Of a stretch of 64,000 nucleotides of DNA, positions 26,853 through 34,850 are shown in pieces. The stretch spans positions 868,001-932,000 of the forward strand of contig NZ_CP101509.1 of assembly GCF_024380015.1 (NCBI RefSeq), read 5' to 3'. Below the pieces are notes generated by a model that made no database searches, was not told where the DNA came from, and worked only from the letters and a program-made list of their open reading frames with translations. Position numbers and translations under genes: made by a program. The stretch's first letter is position 1; each line of letters opens with the position of its first letter. This DNA is from Photobacterium atrarenae (GTDB taxonomy: Bacteria; Pseudomonadota; Gammaproteobacteria; Enterobacterales; Vibrionaceae).

Positions 26853-28283
26853 TTATATGGCTTCTGGGAATGCCTCTAGTGCATTAGGTTCAGCTTCTTT
26901 TTCTTCCCTCTGTTTGCGGATCGCTTGGGATTCTCTATATTCTCTGGCTTCCGCAGTTACAAGGAATTCAGCGTCAGGAGAGATCTTTTGTACTTCAGCT
27001 TCAATATCGCTCAGTGCAACATCAAAAAACTCTTTTCTGTTGTTCACAAGATTCAGCCGTTTTTCATCAAACGACTTATGAAGCGCATTCTCTAATGCAG
27101 GTGCATCGTCAGAGTAGATCATGGCATGAACATCAAACGTGAAAGGTACGCTTGCATCGCCTAACTCTTTAACTCGGTCGAGCGGCTCTAAGCGTCTGGT
27201 CATGCCTATTTTATAGACGTTTTTACCGAATGAACCGATATTGGATATCACATAAACATGGCCAACTTTAGTTTGTTCTGCCATTGATTTTGCTCTTTCA
27301 CTTTTAGCGTGAGCCTCTTCTAGTTCAGCGGTCAATGAAAGTATTTTCTCATTTAGATTGTCAAGTTTTTCACCAGTGGCTTTTTTCGCTTCATTTTTAG
27401 CCTTTTCAAGAAGTTTTTGATATTGTTCTTCATCCTTTAGGGCTTTTGCCATCTCTTTTTCTAACTTGGCTTCTTCTCTCATTTGTCGTTTTATTTCAGC
27501 TTGTTCATCTTTCTCTTGTTTTTTCTTCTCTTGATACTCGTATGCAAGTTTCAACTCTGATAGTTTTAAATCGAGGTAAATTCTTGATATGACGATGCAG
27601 TTTGACTCATTTAATTTGTTGATGGCCTCAAAAGACTTTTTAATGCGTGAAATCATGTTATTCACATTATTCCAAGAAACTTTTGCAATACAGGCGTCGC
27701 ATTCATTATTGAATGCTCTCGCTGTAAGTCGAATGGCTTTATTAACCATTTTTTTGCCTTCGGCCCGGCTATCTCCAACAGTCCATTGAGTTGTACAGCT
27801 TATCGCTTGCTTATCAGAAATCATTTGTTTTTGTTTCTGTTTTATTTCTGATATTTTAATTTTGTATGTTTCGGAAGTGTCGAAATCAAATTGGGGCTTA
27901 TAAAACCCTTGTTCAATCATATCAAGGTCATTTTCATAGAGAGAAACCTCTTTGATTAACTTATCTAAAATGTTTCTTTTAACCTGATAGTTTGATTTTA
28001 ATTCATTACTTTTATTTTCAAGCCGTTGGATATCTTGGAGCACTCGGTTTAACTCTTCGTCAGCATCAATTACACCGTCAAACCGGTTCTTATAATCATC
28101 AATAATATTCTCTTTTTCTTTGAGAATATTATTTCGTTCAATAATCATTTTGTTACCGCGGACGGCAAGGAACAAGAGAAATATAATAATTATTGCTGCA
28201 ATAGCAATTACTGTTGTTGATATAACCATTACCAGAAGTCCATTTAATAATGTGAGTTGTTTCATATAATCATAACTCGACAT
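26853..28283 (-). CDS. Membrane-anchored coiled-coil protein with C-terminal T5orf172 (GIY-YIG-like) domain
   Basis: 476 residues: one N-terminal membrane helix (about 13-41), long coiled coils, a central DUF4041-like region (GDSRAEGKKMVNKAIRLTARAFNNECD), and a C-terminal T5orf172/Mug113 domain with GHVYVISN, YKIGMTRR and the later acidic and Lys-rich segment. The last domain is a relative of GIY-YIG nucleases. It lies on the minus strand inside the late operon with its own terminators and is strongly AT-rich, so it is cargo. The same domain pairing has, as I recall, been reported among prophage-borne anti-phage proteins. The host-protective role is inference. Confidence 0.75.
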   Translation of the reverse strand: MSSYDYMKQLTLLNGLLVMVISTTVIAIAAIIIIFLLFLAVRGNKMIIERNNILKEKENIIDDYKNRFDGVIDADEELNRVLQDIQRLENKSNELKSNYQVKRNILDKLIKEVSLYENDLDMIEQGFYKPQFDFDTSETYKIKISEIKQKQKQMISDKQAISCTTQWTVGDSRAEGKKMVNKAIRLTARAFNNECDACIAKVSWNNVNNMISRIKKSFEAINKLNESNCIVISRIYLDLKLSELKLAYEYQEKKKQEKDEQAEIKRQMREEAKLEKEMAKALKDEEQYQKLLEKAKNEAKKATGEKLDNLNEKILSLTAELEEAHAKSERAKSMAEQTKVGHVYVISNIGSFGKNVYKIGMTRRLEPLDRVKELGDASVPFTFDVHAMIYSDDAPALENALHKSFDEKRLNLVNNRKEFFDVALSDIEAEVQKISPDAEFLVTAEAREYRESQAIRKQREEKEAEPNALEAFPEAI

Positions 28284-28298
28284 CTATAACTGTAAACC

Positions 28299-28502
28299 TT
28301 GACATCCCCTAAATGCGCAGTTAGTCTCATATCCATAGCAGCAAAATCTGTTATCTGGATTGGCGTCCAGCTTGATTCTACTCAGAGCCTAAAGACGCGC
28401 TCGCGTCTTTTTTGTTGGGCTGCGTTCGCGCACACCTTAGAAATGTTATATTCTATGGCGGCTCGAACAGGGGCGACTTCGGTCGCGCCGGAACCTGAGT
28501 AG
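28299..28502 (+). CDS. Ash-family-like short ORF (may be an RNA rather than a gene)
   Basis: 67 codons from a TTG start. The order IAAKSVIWIGVQ, then LFCWAAFAHTLEMLYSMAARTGA, matches the Ash family (P4-like prophages) as I know it. In that family the coding potential overlaps a structured regulatory leader, and it is uncertain whether the peptide is made. Here too the region holds a terminator (28391-28413) inside the frame and a strong hairpin at its end, so the RNA reading may be the real one. Confidence 0.4.
   Translation: MTSPKCAVSLISIAAKSVIWIGVQLDSTQSLKTRSRLFCWAAFAHTLEMLYSMAARTGATSVAPEPE
28391..28413 (+). terminator. Intrinsic terminator within the leader
   Basis: Stem AAAGACGCG / CGCGTCTTT (loop within CGCTCGCG) followed by TTTT. 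It lies inside the Ash-like frame, about 180 bases before the next gene, and could give premature termination as in P4-type immunity leaders. Confidence 0.65.
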
Positions 28503-28593
28503 CCGGTTACGCCAACCCTGTTCGAGTTGCCACCATCGTGAGTATTGGCGTCTCCGTGTGGCAGCGAATTTTCAGCTACTCAGGAGACATCTT
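28440..28593 (+). ncRNA. Structured leader RNA before the small phage gene at 28594
   Basis: An 11-bp stem CTCGAACAGGG / CCCTGTTCGAG (28462-28472 with 28516-28526) encloses GCGAC-TTCG-GTCGC, a UUCG tetraloop hairpin. CCTGAGTAGC (28494-28503) is complementary to GCTACTCAGG (28575-28584), which overlaps the AGGAG ribosome site of the gene at 28594, so the leader can hide that site. ATTGGCGTC occurs at 28359 and again at 28544. This resembles P4-type RNA control. Confidence 0.5.
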
Positions 28594-28803
28594 ATGTCTG
28601 CACTTCAATTATCTCTCCCCGCCCAGGGTAAAGACTCGCACTCTCTCGTACTTGAAGCCCGTGAAATGATCAGCGGACTGGCCGCCATGGCCGGCGCAAC
28701 CGACGGCACCATCGACACCCTCACCGGAGATCAACTTTTCTACTTGTTCTCCGCCATCAGCGACAAGCTGGATATCGCCCTCACCAAGATGGAGGCGGAA
28801 TGA
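28594..28803 (+). CDS. Small phage protein of unknown function
   Basis: 69 residues from the ATG at 28594, preceded by AGGAGA. Helical, with DGTIDTLTGDQLFYLFSAISDKLDIAL in the second half (given in part). It overlaps the second Com-like gene by four bases (ATGA), so both are translated together behind the structured leader. No family assigned. Confidence 0.55.
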   Translation: MSALQLSLPAQGKDSHSLVLEAREMISGLAAMAGATDGTIDTLTGDQLFYLFSAISDKLDIALTKMEAE

Positions 28804-29027
28804 TGCAACAGGCCAACATCACCGAACTCGAACCAAAATTACTCGAAGCCATGTATCAGGAACTGGCGGGGCCATACCCCGCCGTCGTCTGCGACTGCGG
28901 CCACTGCATCTTCACCCACCAAGGCGTCATCCGCTCCCGCTGCGTAAAAGTCGCCGAAGGCGTAGCGCTGTGTCGATGTAAGCGGTGGGTGGAAGTGCCG
29001 GTGGGGGATGAGCTTCTACTGACATAG
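28800..29027 (+). CDS. Com-like zinc-finger protein, copy 2
   Basis: 75 residues with VCDCGHCIF...RSRCVKVAEG and CRCKRWVEVPVG, nearly the same as the copy at 26461 over the last 40 residues, while the N-termini differ. It is probably another Com-type RNA-binding regulator. It is translationally coupled to the small gene before it. Two copies on either side of an AT-rich cargo gene suggest duplication during cargo gain. Confidence 0.65.
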   Translation: MMQQANITELEPKLLEAMYQELAGPYPAVVCDCGHCIFTHQGVIRSRCVKVAEGVALCRCKRWVEVPVGDELLLT

Positions 29028-29064
29028 CAGTTGCTTGAGAAGTTTGTGAGGTTTAAAGTTGCGT

Positions 29065-29096
29065 AATGCGACAATTTGTCGCATTATTATAGTGTC
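29065..29096 (+). promoter_or_regulatory. Operator/promoter of the toxin-antitoxin operon
   Basis: Inverted repeat AATGCGACA / TGTCGCATT (29065-29073 and 29077-29085), overlapped by a TATTATAGT element at about 29083-29091 that could serve as a -10 box. It lies directly before the three-gene operon, as expected for autorepression by an antitoxin. Confidence 0.6.
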
Positions 29097-29113
29097 GAAA
29101 CAAGGGGGCTCAA

Positions 29114-29515
29114 GTGGAATCAAAATTTATAGTCGTCGATTTTGGCCTAGCGTTTAAAGAGTGGGAAGAAAGACAAATCCGCTTAACACGCTGGATTGAC
29201 ATGGTCGATGACATGCTGAGAAAGCATGAAAGTGGGTATGAGATCGGGCTAAAGCGCAAAGAGGAGGAGATATCTAAGAGAAATCAATTGCTTAACAGCT
29301 TGAATAAGTTTCTCAAACTAATTCGACTGTTGATTAAATTCAACCAAATTCTTAAACAAAGTCGACTAGTGAAGTTGGATCAGCTGCTTAAGCTGAATGA
29401 AATTATTCGTCAGAATCAAATTATTGACTTGCACTTAGAGGTAAGCAGTAACCGGGTGATCAAGTGCAATGACAAAGCTAAAGGAGCAATGCAATGGCAA
29501 CAAGTGTCCGCTTAG
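29114..29515 (+). CDS. Unknown protein, first gene of the toxin-antitoxin operon
   Basis: 133 residues from a GTG with AAGGGGG six bases upstream. After a short N-terminal part it is an almost continuous Leu/Ile/Lys/Asn-rich helix (FLKLIRLLIKFNQILKQ...LLKLNEIIRQNQIIDL), likely a coiled coil. It overlaps the antitoxin gene by 22 bases. Type II toxin-antitoxin operons normally have two genes, so this may be a third component or a regulatory partner. No family recognised. Confidence 0.5.
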   Translation: MESKFIVVDFGLAFKEWEERQIRLTRWIDMVDDMLRKHESGYEIGLKRKEEEISKRNQLLNSLNKFLKLIRLLIKFNQILKQSRLVKLDQLLKLNEIIRQNQIIDLHLEVSSNRVIKCNDKAKGAMQWQQVSA

Positions 29516-29724
29516 ATGATGAGTTTGTTACTCACGTTAAGGTATATGCGGAAGCGGAAAGCCGCTCTGTGCCTAAGCAAATAGAATACTGGGCTAAAAT
29601 TGGTCAAATCATGATTGATAATCCAGATCTGTCGTATAGCTTTGTACAAGAAGCTCTCCTTGCTTCCGAAGAAGTCAAATTCGGAATGGTCAAACGGTAT
29701 GAGCGAAGAACAAAAAGAAATTGA
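29494..29724 (+). CDS. ParD-like antitoxin
   Basis: 76 residues starting MATSVRLDDEFV, the ribbon-helix-helix start of ParD-like antitoxins, followed by VPKQIEYWAKIGQI, characteristic of that family. It is expected to neutralise the adjacent RelE/ParE-type toxin and bind the palindrome at 29065-29085 with it. The gene overlaps the toxin gene by 26 bases. Confidence 0.78.
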   Translation: MATSVRLDDEFVTHVKVYAEAESRSVPKQIEYWAKIGQIMIDNPDLSYSFVQEALLASEEVKFGMVKRYERRTKRN

Positions 29725-30022
29725 TGTATTTGAGACTCCTCGGTTCGCAAAAGCGTTAAAAAAGTTGTCTGAACAGCAACTTAAAGTCGTTGAAGATGAG
29801 ATAGATAAGATCATTGCTGACCCTGAATTGGGTGTACAGAAAAAAGGCGATTTGTCTCATTTATGGGTGCACAAGTTTAAGTTGGAATCGCAGCAGATTT
29901 TGCTCGGTTATAGCTGGGTTGAAAATCAGTTAAAGCTGTACCTTCTTAACATCGGCTCTCATGAAAATTATTATCAAGAGATGAAGAGAAATCGCAAGAC
30001 CGATCTAAAGCTGATTAAATGA
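29699..30022 (+). CDS. RelE/ParE-family toxin
   Basis: 107 residues from the ATG at 29699 inside the antitoxin gene. It shows the RelE-like pattern: FAKALKKL near the start, VEDEIDKIIADPELGVQKKGDLSHLWVHKF in the centre (given in part), and QILLGYSW...LYLLNIGSHENYY at the end. Such toxins cut ribosome-bound mRNA (RelE) or poison gyrase (ParE); which applies cannot be told. A terminator follows at 30034. Confidence 0.78.
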   Translation: MSEEQKEIDVFETPRFAKALKKLSEQQLKVVEDEIDKIIADPELGVQKKGDLSHLWVHKFKLESQQILLGYSWVENQLKLYLLNIGSHENYYQEMKRNRKTDLKLIK

Positions 30023-30033
30023 TGAGATAGGTT

Positions 30034-30063
30034 TAAGCCTGAGCAGCAATGCGCAGGCTTTAG
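30034..30063 (+). terminator. Terminator of the toxin-antitoxin operon
   Basis: Stem AAGCCTG / CAGGCTT with a wide loop, then TAGTATTCCTTTT. It sits 12 bases after the toxin stop. Confidence 0.6.
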
Positions 30064-30129
30064 TATTCCTTTTAACCCCCTCCCGCCGCTTCCAAGCCTT
30101 TGACACCCTGCCCACATTGATGGCGACCG

Positions 30130-30160
30130 AGCCCCTGAGTTAACCCTCAGGGGCTTTTTC
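30130..30160 (+). terminator. Strong terminator just before the capsid gene
   Basis: Stem AGCCCCTGAG / CTCAGGGGCT with a six-base loop, followed by TTTTT, ending only about 20 bases before the capsid start. Late transcription must read through or be antiterminated here, or an unseen promoter must serve the capsid gene. Confidence 0.75.
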
Positions 30161-30177
30161 CGTTTTAGGGCAGAGAC

Positions 30178-32754
30178 ATGAACCAGAAAACCTTCCTTTC
30201 CGCCAGTGTTGTGCTGGCACTCAGCGCAGCACAACCCAGCGGAGCTATTCATCTCCTGTCTGATGCTGTCAAGGTGGATACCAGCAGCACAAATAAGCAC
30301 ACCGTTGTCACCATTACCCGAACCGGCAAATTTTACGACCCGCGATATGGCGAATTTGAACTGACCCAGCAGATGTTCGATTCCCTGGTGAAGAACTTCA
30401 ACGAGAATGTTTACGGCCAGGAAATTAACATCGACATTGCGCACCAGCCTGAAAACGGTGCCGGGGCGGTGGTCCGTCGCCTGTTTACTGATCGCGGTCG
30501 ACTACGTGCAGAGGTGGAGTGGTACGAACTCGGCGTCAATAAAGTCCTGAAAGAGGGCTTCAAATACCTGAGCGCCGAAATTCATCCCAATTACGTCAGC
30601 AACGAAGCAGGGCAAGACGGCCAGTACCAGGAATTCGGACCCACGCTGCTGGGCGCCGGTCTGGTCACCCGGCCGTGCATCAAGAACCTCGACAAAATCG
30701 AACTGAGCGAGGCCAGTTTGCACGAATGCCCAACCTATCTTTCCGAGTCGCTGGCCAACAAATTCTCTGAGGAACGACAAACTATGTGGAAACAACTGAT
30801 CGCATTGTTCGAAGCGAACATCAAAGGGTTGAAACTCTCCGCCGAGCAGCACGCAGCCATGGTTCAGCTGTTTAAAGACTCCCTCACCGGCGTCAGTGAT
30901 GAAGTCGCGGCCACCAAGCTGCGCGAGCAGATTGAAGGCGTCGCCAAACAGCTGGCTGAATCCGGCACCACCAGTGCGCCGGTCATTAACCTCAGCGGCG
31001 GTAGCCTGACCCAGGAAGACGTGGTGCGCATTCTGGGTGAGCAGCAAACCGCGCAAGCACAACAGCAAGCCGACCAAGCCAAGAAGCTGGCCGAGAAAGT
31101 GAAAATTTTCACCGATGCCATCGATGCCGCCGAAGGCCTGAGCGATGACGTGAAAACTGAACTGAAAGAAGCCAAAGACCTGATCACCGTTGAAATGTCG
31201 GACCAGCAGATCACCAAGCTGGCGGAAAACCAGATCTCCCACGGCAACCAGAAGATGGTCAGCATCCAGCTCTCCGGCTTGGGCTTCGGCTCGGTGGCCG
31301 GGTCGATGACGCAAACGCCGGACCAGCAGCGGGAAAGCCTGCAACTGCAACAGCAAATCCACTCGAACCTGCGCCAAACCAACACCTATTCCCTGGGCCA
31401 GCTGAGCCTGAAGGAAGAAAAAGACCTGCCGGTGTTTGCCCAGCAGGTGCTGGCTGAGTTCGACCGCCTGAATCACCACCGCATTCACCAGGAGCGTTTG
31501 ATGCTTACCGGACAGGGCGGCGCGAACGTGATTTCAGATACCGAGCTGCCGGTGTCGGTACAACGGGAAGTGATCCGCGAAGCCCTGTCTGACCTGAACG
31601 TGCTGCAACTGGTGCAGACTCTGACCGACTTCAGCGCCAGCGCCACTACCCACATCCCGTATGAAATGCGCGATGTCTCGGCCATCATGGGCGACGGCAT
31701 TGTGTTCGAGCACGGTACCATCCCGAAGGTCAAAAACTCCCAGCGCATGGACCTGGCCTACGTGCTGCCGATGAAAGTGGCGTTCGAAGTCTCCAACGAG
31801 CTGATGCACTTTTCCAAGTCGTCTGTGATCAACTGGGATGCCTGGGGCCGCAACGTCGCCACGGCCAGCCGCATTATCAAAGAGCTGGTCGCCCGCCGTC
31901 TGATGAACACCATGCAGCGTGTGGCCGACAGTTACTTGGCGGCGACAGCCAGTGACGATCTGGCGGCTCAGCTGCAAAATGCTGCAACGTTCAAAACGGC
32001 GCAGTTCCCGGTGGTGGCCCAGCATCAGCAGTTCGATCTGCAAGGCAACACCATCGGCACCGTTGAGAACCCGATTGTGCTGACCATCGACGGCACTGAA
32101 ATCAAACCGTTCGACGGCTCCGGCAATCAGGCCCCAGGTACTTATTATGTGGTTCGCTCGTACAACCTGGGCCAGTTTGCCCTGGTTGATGAGCTGGGTG
32201 ATCTGAAGCCGGTGACCGCAGGGGCTGCCAGCATCGACTACAGCTACGCCACCAATATCCAGAAAGTTGACAGCGATGTGCCGGACGGTATCACCGCCGA
32301 GAAGCACTACAACAAGCTGATGCAGGCCATCGGCCGCCGCAAGGCCATCATGAAGGATGACCGCTTTGTCACGCCGGACTTCCTGATCATGTCCAACACC
32401 CTCAACGACACCTGTACCAATGCCGAGCAGTTCATTGTGTCGCAGCGTCGGGACGGAACGCGTACCAGCGCGCAGGGCGATCTGGAAGCGGTGAAATCTC
32501 TGCCGGCTTATTCCACCAATGCCCCGGGCACGCACCTGGGTGACGAGCGGATCCTGATGGGTCAGCGTGGCGCCCTCACGTACACTGTGGTTAAACCTTA
32601 CTCCCTGAGCGAAATGCAGGAAGCCCGCGACAGCAACGGCCAGCTCAAGGGCGGCAAAGAAGCCTACGGCGAAGAGTACAACGCCATCCACTGTCCGAAA
32701 CCGATCCGTAACCGCTTTACCAGCGTGTTGTTCTACTCAGCGTCAGGACGATAG
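30178..32754 (+). CDS. Prohead protease-scaffold-major capsid fusion protein
   Basis: 858 residues. Residues about 25-195 look like the Mu I-type prohead protease (IDIAHQPENGAGAV with the likely catalytic His; YLSAEIHPN with the likely Ser). Residues about 205-385 are a Gln/Ala/Lys-rich helical region of scaffold type (AQAQQQADQAKKLAEKV). Residues about 395-858 behave like a major capsid protein. In most phages these are two or three genes. An internal in-frame ATG at 30784 (residue 203) has GAGGAA nine bases upstream and could give a separate scaffold-capsid product. Cleavage in the procapsid would release the mature subunit. Confidence 0.8.
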   Translation: MNQKTFLSASVVLALSAAQPSGAIHLLSDAVKVDTSSTNKHTVVTITRTGKFYDPRYGEFELTQQMFDSLVKNFNENVYGQEINIDIAHQPENGAGAVVRRLFTDRGRLRAEVEWYELGVNKVLKEGFKYLSAEIHPNYVSNEAGQDGQYQEFGPTLLGAGLVTRPCIKNLDKIELSEASLHECPTYLSESLANKFSEERQTMWKQLIALFEANIKGLKLSAEQHAAMVQLFKDSLTGVSDEVAATKLREQIEGVAKQLAESGTTSAPVINLSGGSLTQEDVVRILGEQQTAQAQQQADQAKKLAEKVKIFTDAIDAAEGLSDDVKTELKEAKDLITVEMSDQQITKLAENQISHGNQKMVSIQLSGLGFGSVAGSMTQTPDQQRESLQLQQQIHSNLRQTNTYSLGQLSLKEEKDLPVFAQQVLAEFDRLNHHRIHQERLMLTGQGGANVISDTELPVSVQREVIREALSDLNVLQLVQTLTDFSASATTHIPYEMRDVSAIMGDGIVFEHGTIPKVKNSQRMDLAYVLPMKVAFEVSNELMHFSKSSVINWDAWGRNVATASRIIKELVARRLMNTMQRVADSYLAATASDDLAAQLQNAATFKTAQFPVVAQHQQFDLQGNTIGTVENPIVLTIDGTEIKPFDGSGNQAPGTYYVVRSYNLGQFALVDELGDLKPVTAGAASIDYSYATNIQKVDSDVPDGITAEKHYNKLMQAIGRRKAIMKDDRFVTPDFLIMSNTLNDTCTNAEQFIVSQRRDGTRTSAQGDLEAVKSLPAYSTNAPGTHLGDERILMGQRGALTYTVVKPYSLSEMQEARDSNGQLKGGKEAYGEEYNAIHCPKPIRNRFTSVLFYSASGR

Positions 32755-32764
32755 GGACGTCGTT

Positions 32765-32795
32765 TCCCCGGCCACCCAGGGCCGGGGCTTTTTCT
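32765..32795 (+). terminator. Hairpin terminator or attenuator after the capsid gene
   Basis: Stem CCCCGGCC / GGCCGGGG (32766-32773 and 32780-32787), followed by CTTTTTCTTTT. It could adjust expression between the abundant capsid and the connector genes downstream. Confidence 0.75.
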
Positions 32796-32817
32796 TTTCA
32801 GATTCAGGGTGATCCAA

Positions 32818-33405
32818 ATGAAACCAACCATTGCCTACACCAACAACACCAAACAGCAACAGAACATCGGTGGTCGCACCGTCATGCCGGGCGAAACCCG
32901 GGAAGTGGATGCCCGCTTTGTGCCGTCACCGGCGCTGGTCAACCGTGGCCTGATGATCCTGTTCATCAACTTTGATTCGGAAGCCCGTTACTTCGGCACC
33001 ACCAAGGTCGGGCCGGGCCAAGCGGCGCGGGTGTCCATCATCCATTTCGAGAACCCGAACCGCGAGAGCGCCGGGGCTGTGCAGGATGAGATTTTTGTTC
33101 GCCTGCTGGATAACAAAATCGACGTCATCAAGCCCTATTTTTCCGAGCTGGATGACACCGAGCTGCACCGCCTGGCCGAGCTTGAAAAGGTCGACGGCAA
33201 CCGGAAAACGCTGTTGGAAGACATCGAGACCGAACTGTCGGTTCGCCAGGCCGAACGCGAATTCAGCCCGGCAGAATATGCCAAGTCGCTGGAAGCCATG
33301 AGCGATGAAGATCTGCAGGTGGAAATCCTTAAAGCCGGTGACGACAGCCGTAAGCTCGACGCAGTACAGAACGAGCTGGCCAAGCGCAAAGAGCAGGAGG
33401 CTTAA
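32818..33405 (+). CDS. Phage structural protein of unknown role
   Basis: 195 residues from the ATG at 32818 (AGGGTG upstream). The N-terminal part is beta-rich (TVMPGETREVDARFVPSP; FINFDSEARYFG), the C-terminal part acidic and helical with repeated LExxxxELxxR units. Its place right after the capsid suggests a decoration or head-completion protein. No family assigned. Confidence 0.55.
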   Translation: MKPTIAYTNNTKQQQNIGGRTVMPGETREVDARFVPSPALVNRGLMILFINFDSEARYFGTTKVGPGQAARVSIIHFENPNRESAGAVQDEIFVRLLDNKIDVIKPYFSELDDTELHRLAELEKVDGNRKTLLEDIETELSVRQAEREFSPAEYAKSLEAMSDEDLQVEILKAGDDSRKLDAVQNELAKRKEQEA

Positions 33406-33408
33406 GCC

Positions 33409-33948
33409 ATGTCCGGGAATGTATGGGATAAGGTCAAAGGATTGGTTGAGTCATCAGCTCCCCTGATAGGCAGTCTGCTTGGCGGCCCTGCGGGTGGGGC
33501 TGTTGGGACTCTGCTTGCAAGCACTTTGGGGGTTGAAGATAGCCCGAAAGCTATTGAATCGGCGATTGAATCGAATCCGAACACGCTGCTTAAGATCCGG
33601 AAGATGGAAAGTGATGAGCGGGTGGAGTTGCGCAAGCTCAAGCTGCAGGAAGGTGCGCTGAATTTGGACTTCGAGAAAGCCAAGCTCACGGATACAAAGG
33701 ATGCAAGGCAGCAGCACGGGGAGCACTGGATGCCTTGGGCATTGACTCTAACGCTGGCTCTGATGGTAAGCGGTATGTTCGCTTCGTTGTTTTTCGGTAA
33801 TCCACCGCAGGACTATGCTCAGGTGCTCATCATGATCGCCGGGACGGTGATGGGGGCCTTTGGTACCGCTGTGGCTTTTTGGCTGGGCAGCAGCCAGGGC
33901 AGCGTGACCAAAGGTAAACAGTTGGTTGGAGGCGGGCATGGCCGGTGA
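33409..33948 (+). CDS. Holin, three-helix type
   Basis: 179 residues. The start SAPLIGSLLGGPAGGAVGTLLASTLG, shown here in part, forms a Gly-rich hydrophobic helix; a charged helical middle follows (about 55-105) and two further helices (WALTLTLALMVSGMFASLFF and VLIMIAGTVMGAFGTAVAF). This matches the 3TM holin family of gene-transfer agents and prophages. It would form the membrane hole that lets the endolysin reach the wall, although that gene is at the other end of the prophage. Confidence 0.75.
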   Translation: MSGNVWDKVKGLVESSAPLIGSLLGGPAGGAVGTLLASTLGVEDSPKAIESAIESNPNTLLKIRKMESDERVELRKLKLQEGALNLDFEKAKLTDTKDARQQHGEHWMPWALTLTLALMVSGMFASLFFGNPPQDYAQVLIMIAGTVMGAFGTAVAFWLGSSQGSVTKGKQLVGGGHGR

Positions 33949-34240
33949 CACCGCGGAGTGCAGTGTGATTACACGCAGTGAGTTTTCTGAGTTCCGGATC
34001 GAGATGCGAACCTACATGAAGCAGCATACCGAGCTAATGGGGCAAATGATTGAGATGCAAACCAAGCACAACAGCTTGGAATCTCAGGTGGTTCGCCTTG
34101 ATGAGGCTATGGGGGAACTTGAGAAACGAATGCGGCCACTGGAGTCGGCAACGGTAAGCACCAAGTACAACCGGGATCTGATTTGGGTGCTGCTCCTGTT
34201 CGTGGTCGGTATCGCTTCATGGAAACTGAGAGGGGGCTGA
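33938..34240 (+). CDS. Coiled-coil protein with C-terminal membrane anchor, lysis-associated
   Basis: 100 residues from the ATG at 33938 (GGAGG five bases upstream; overlaps the holin end). A soluble coiled coil (about 10-75) ends in a single hydrophobic helix (DLIWVLLLFVVGIAS) and a basic tail. This tail-anchored layout is like XhlA-type accessory lysis proteins. A spanin role is less likely because no signal peptide or lipobox is present. Confidence 0.55.
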   Translation: MAGDTAECSVITRSEFSEFRIEMRTYMKQHTELMGQMIEMQTKHNSLESQVVRLDEAMGELEKRMRPLESATVSTKYNRDLIWVLLLFVVGIASWKLRGG

Positions 34241-34241
34241 C

Positions 34242-34850
34242 ATGCAGGTATCGGATCTCATCGTGAAACTTCAGGCGGCGCTGATGGACAGCGCCGAGTT
34301 TGTTGCTGGTCATGAAAGGCAGTTGATTGAAATGGCCCTGGCCGACTACAGCCGGTATCGGCCACAGCAACGGCTCGGCACCCTTGCGCTCGAGCTTGGG
34401 GTAGATTGCTATTCGGCGCCGGCGGATTTGATTTCTGTTCGAGTTAGTTACTACGGCTTGGCGGCTCGTAAGCAACATCAGCCCTGGGAGCGCGGCTACC
34501 CGCAGCATCTGCCGACCTTGAGCCGGATTGATGACGAGAATGGCAAGCCCCTGCTGAAGCTGTCGTTTATGCCCGGCTATCACCTGCTGAATCAGTGCGG
34601 CTGGCAGTTCAGCTACAGCTACTACGCCGCGCGTACGATTCAGAATGATGCGTTCAGCATTGACCCGCACGATGAGCCACTGCTGTTGCTCCGGGCCACC
34701 GCTGAAGCTGTGAAATACCTGGCTGTGAATCATCTGAGTAAAAACGTCTCGGTGCGAAACAGTATTGGTGGTGAAGCCAAGAACGGCACCCCGGCAGGGA
34801 TTCATCAGCAGTTGATGGCGCAGTTTGAGCGGCAGGTGCGCCATGCGTGA
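34242..34850 (+). CDS. Putative head-tail connector protein
   Basis: 202 residues, starting two bases after the previous stop. It resembles head-completion or adaptor proteins by place and by an N-terminal helical region (LIVKLQAALMD, LIEMALADYSRYRP), a beta-rich middle and an acidic central turn. Sequence evidence alone is weak. Confidence 0.5.
   Translation: MQVSDLIVKLQAALMDSAEFVAGHERQLIEMALADYSRYRPQQRLGTLALELGVDCYSAPADLISVRVSYYGLAARKQHQPWERGYPQHLPTLSRIDDENGKPLLKLSFMPGYHLLNQCGWQFSYSYYAARTIQNDAFSIDPHDEPLLLLRATAEAVKYLAVNHLSKNVSVRNSIGGEAKNGTPAGIHQQLMAQFERQVRHA

Noticed and set aside
30178..30250. Apparent signal peptide at the start of the capsid fusion protein
   Set aside because: Mu I-type proteases also start with an Ala/Leu-rich segment; a secreted capsid makes no sense.
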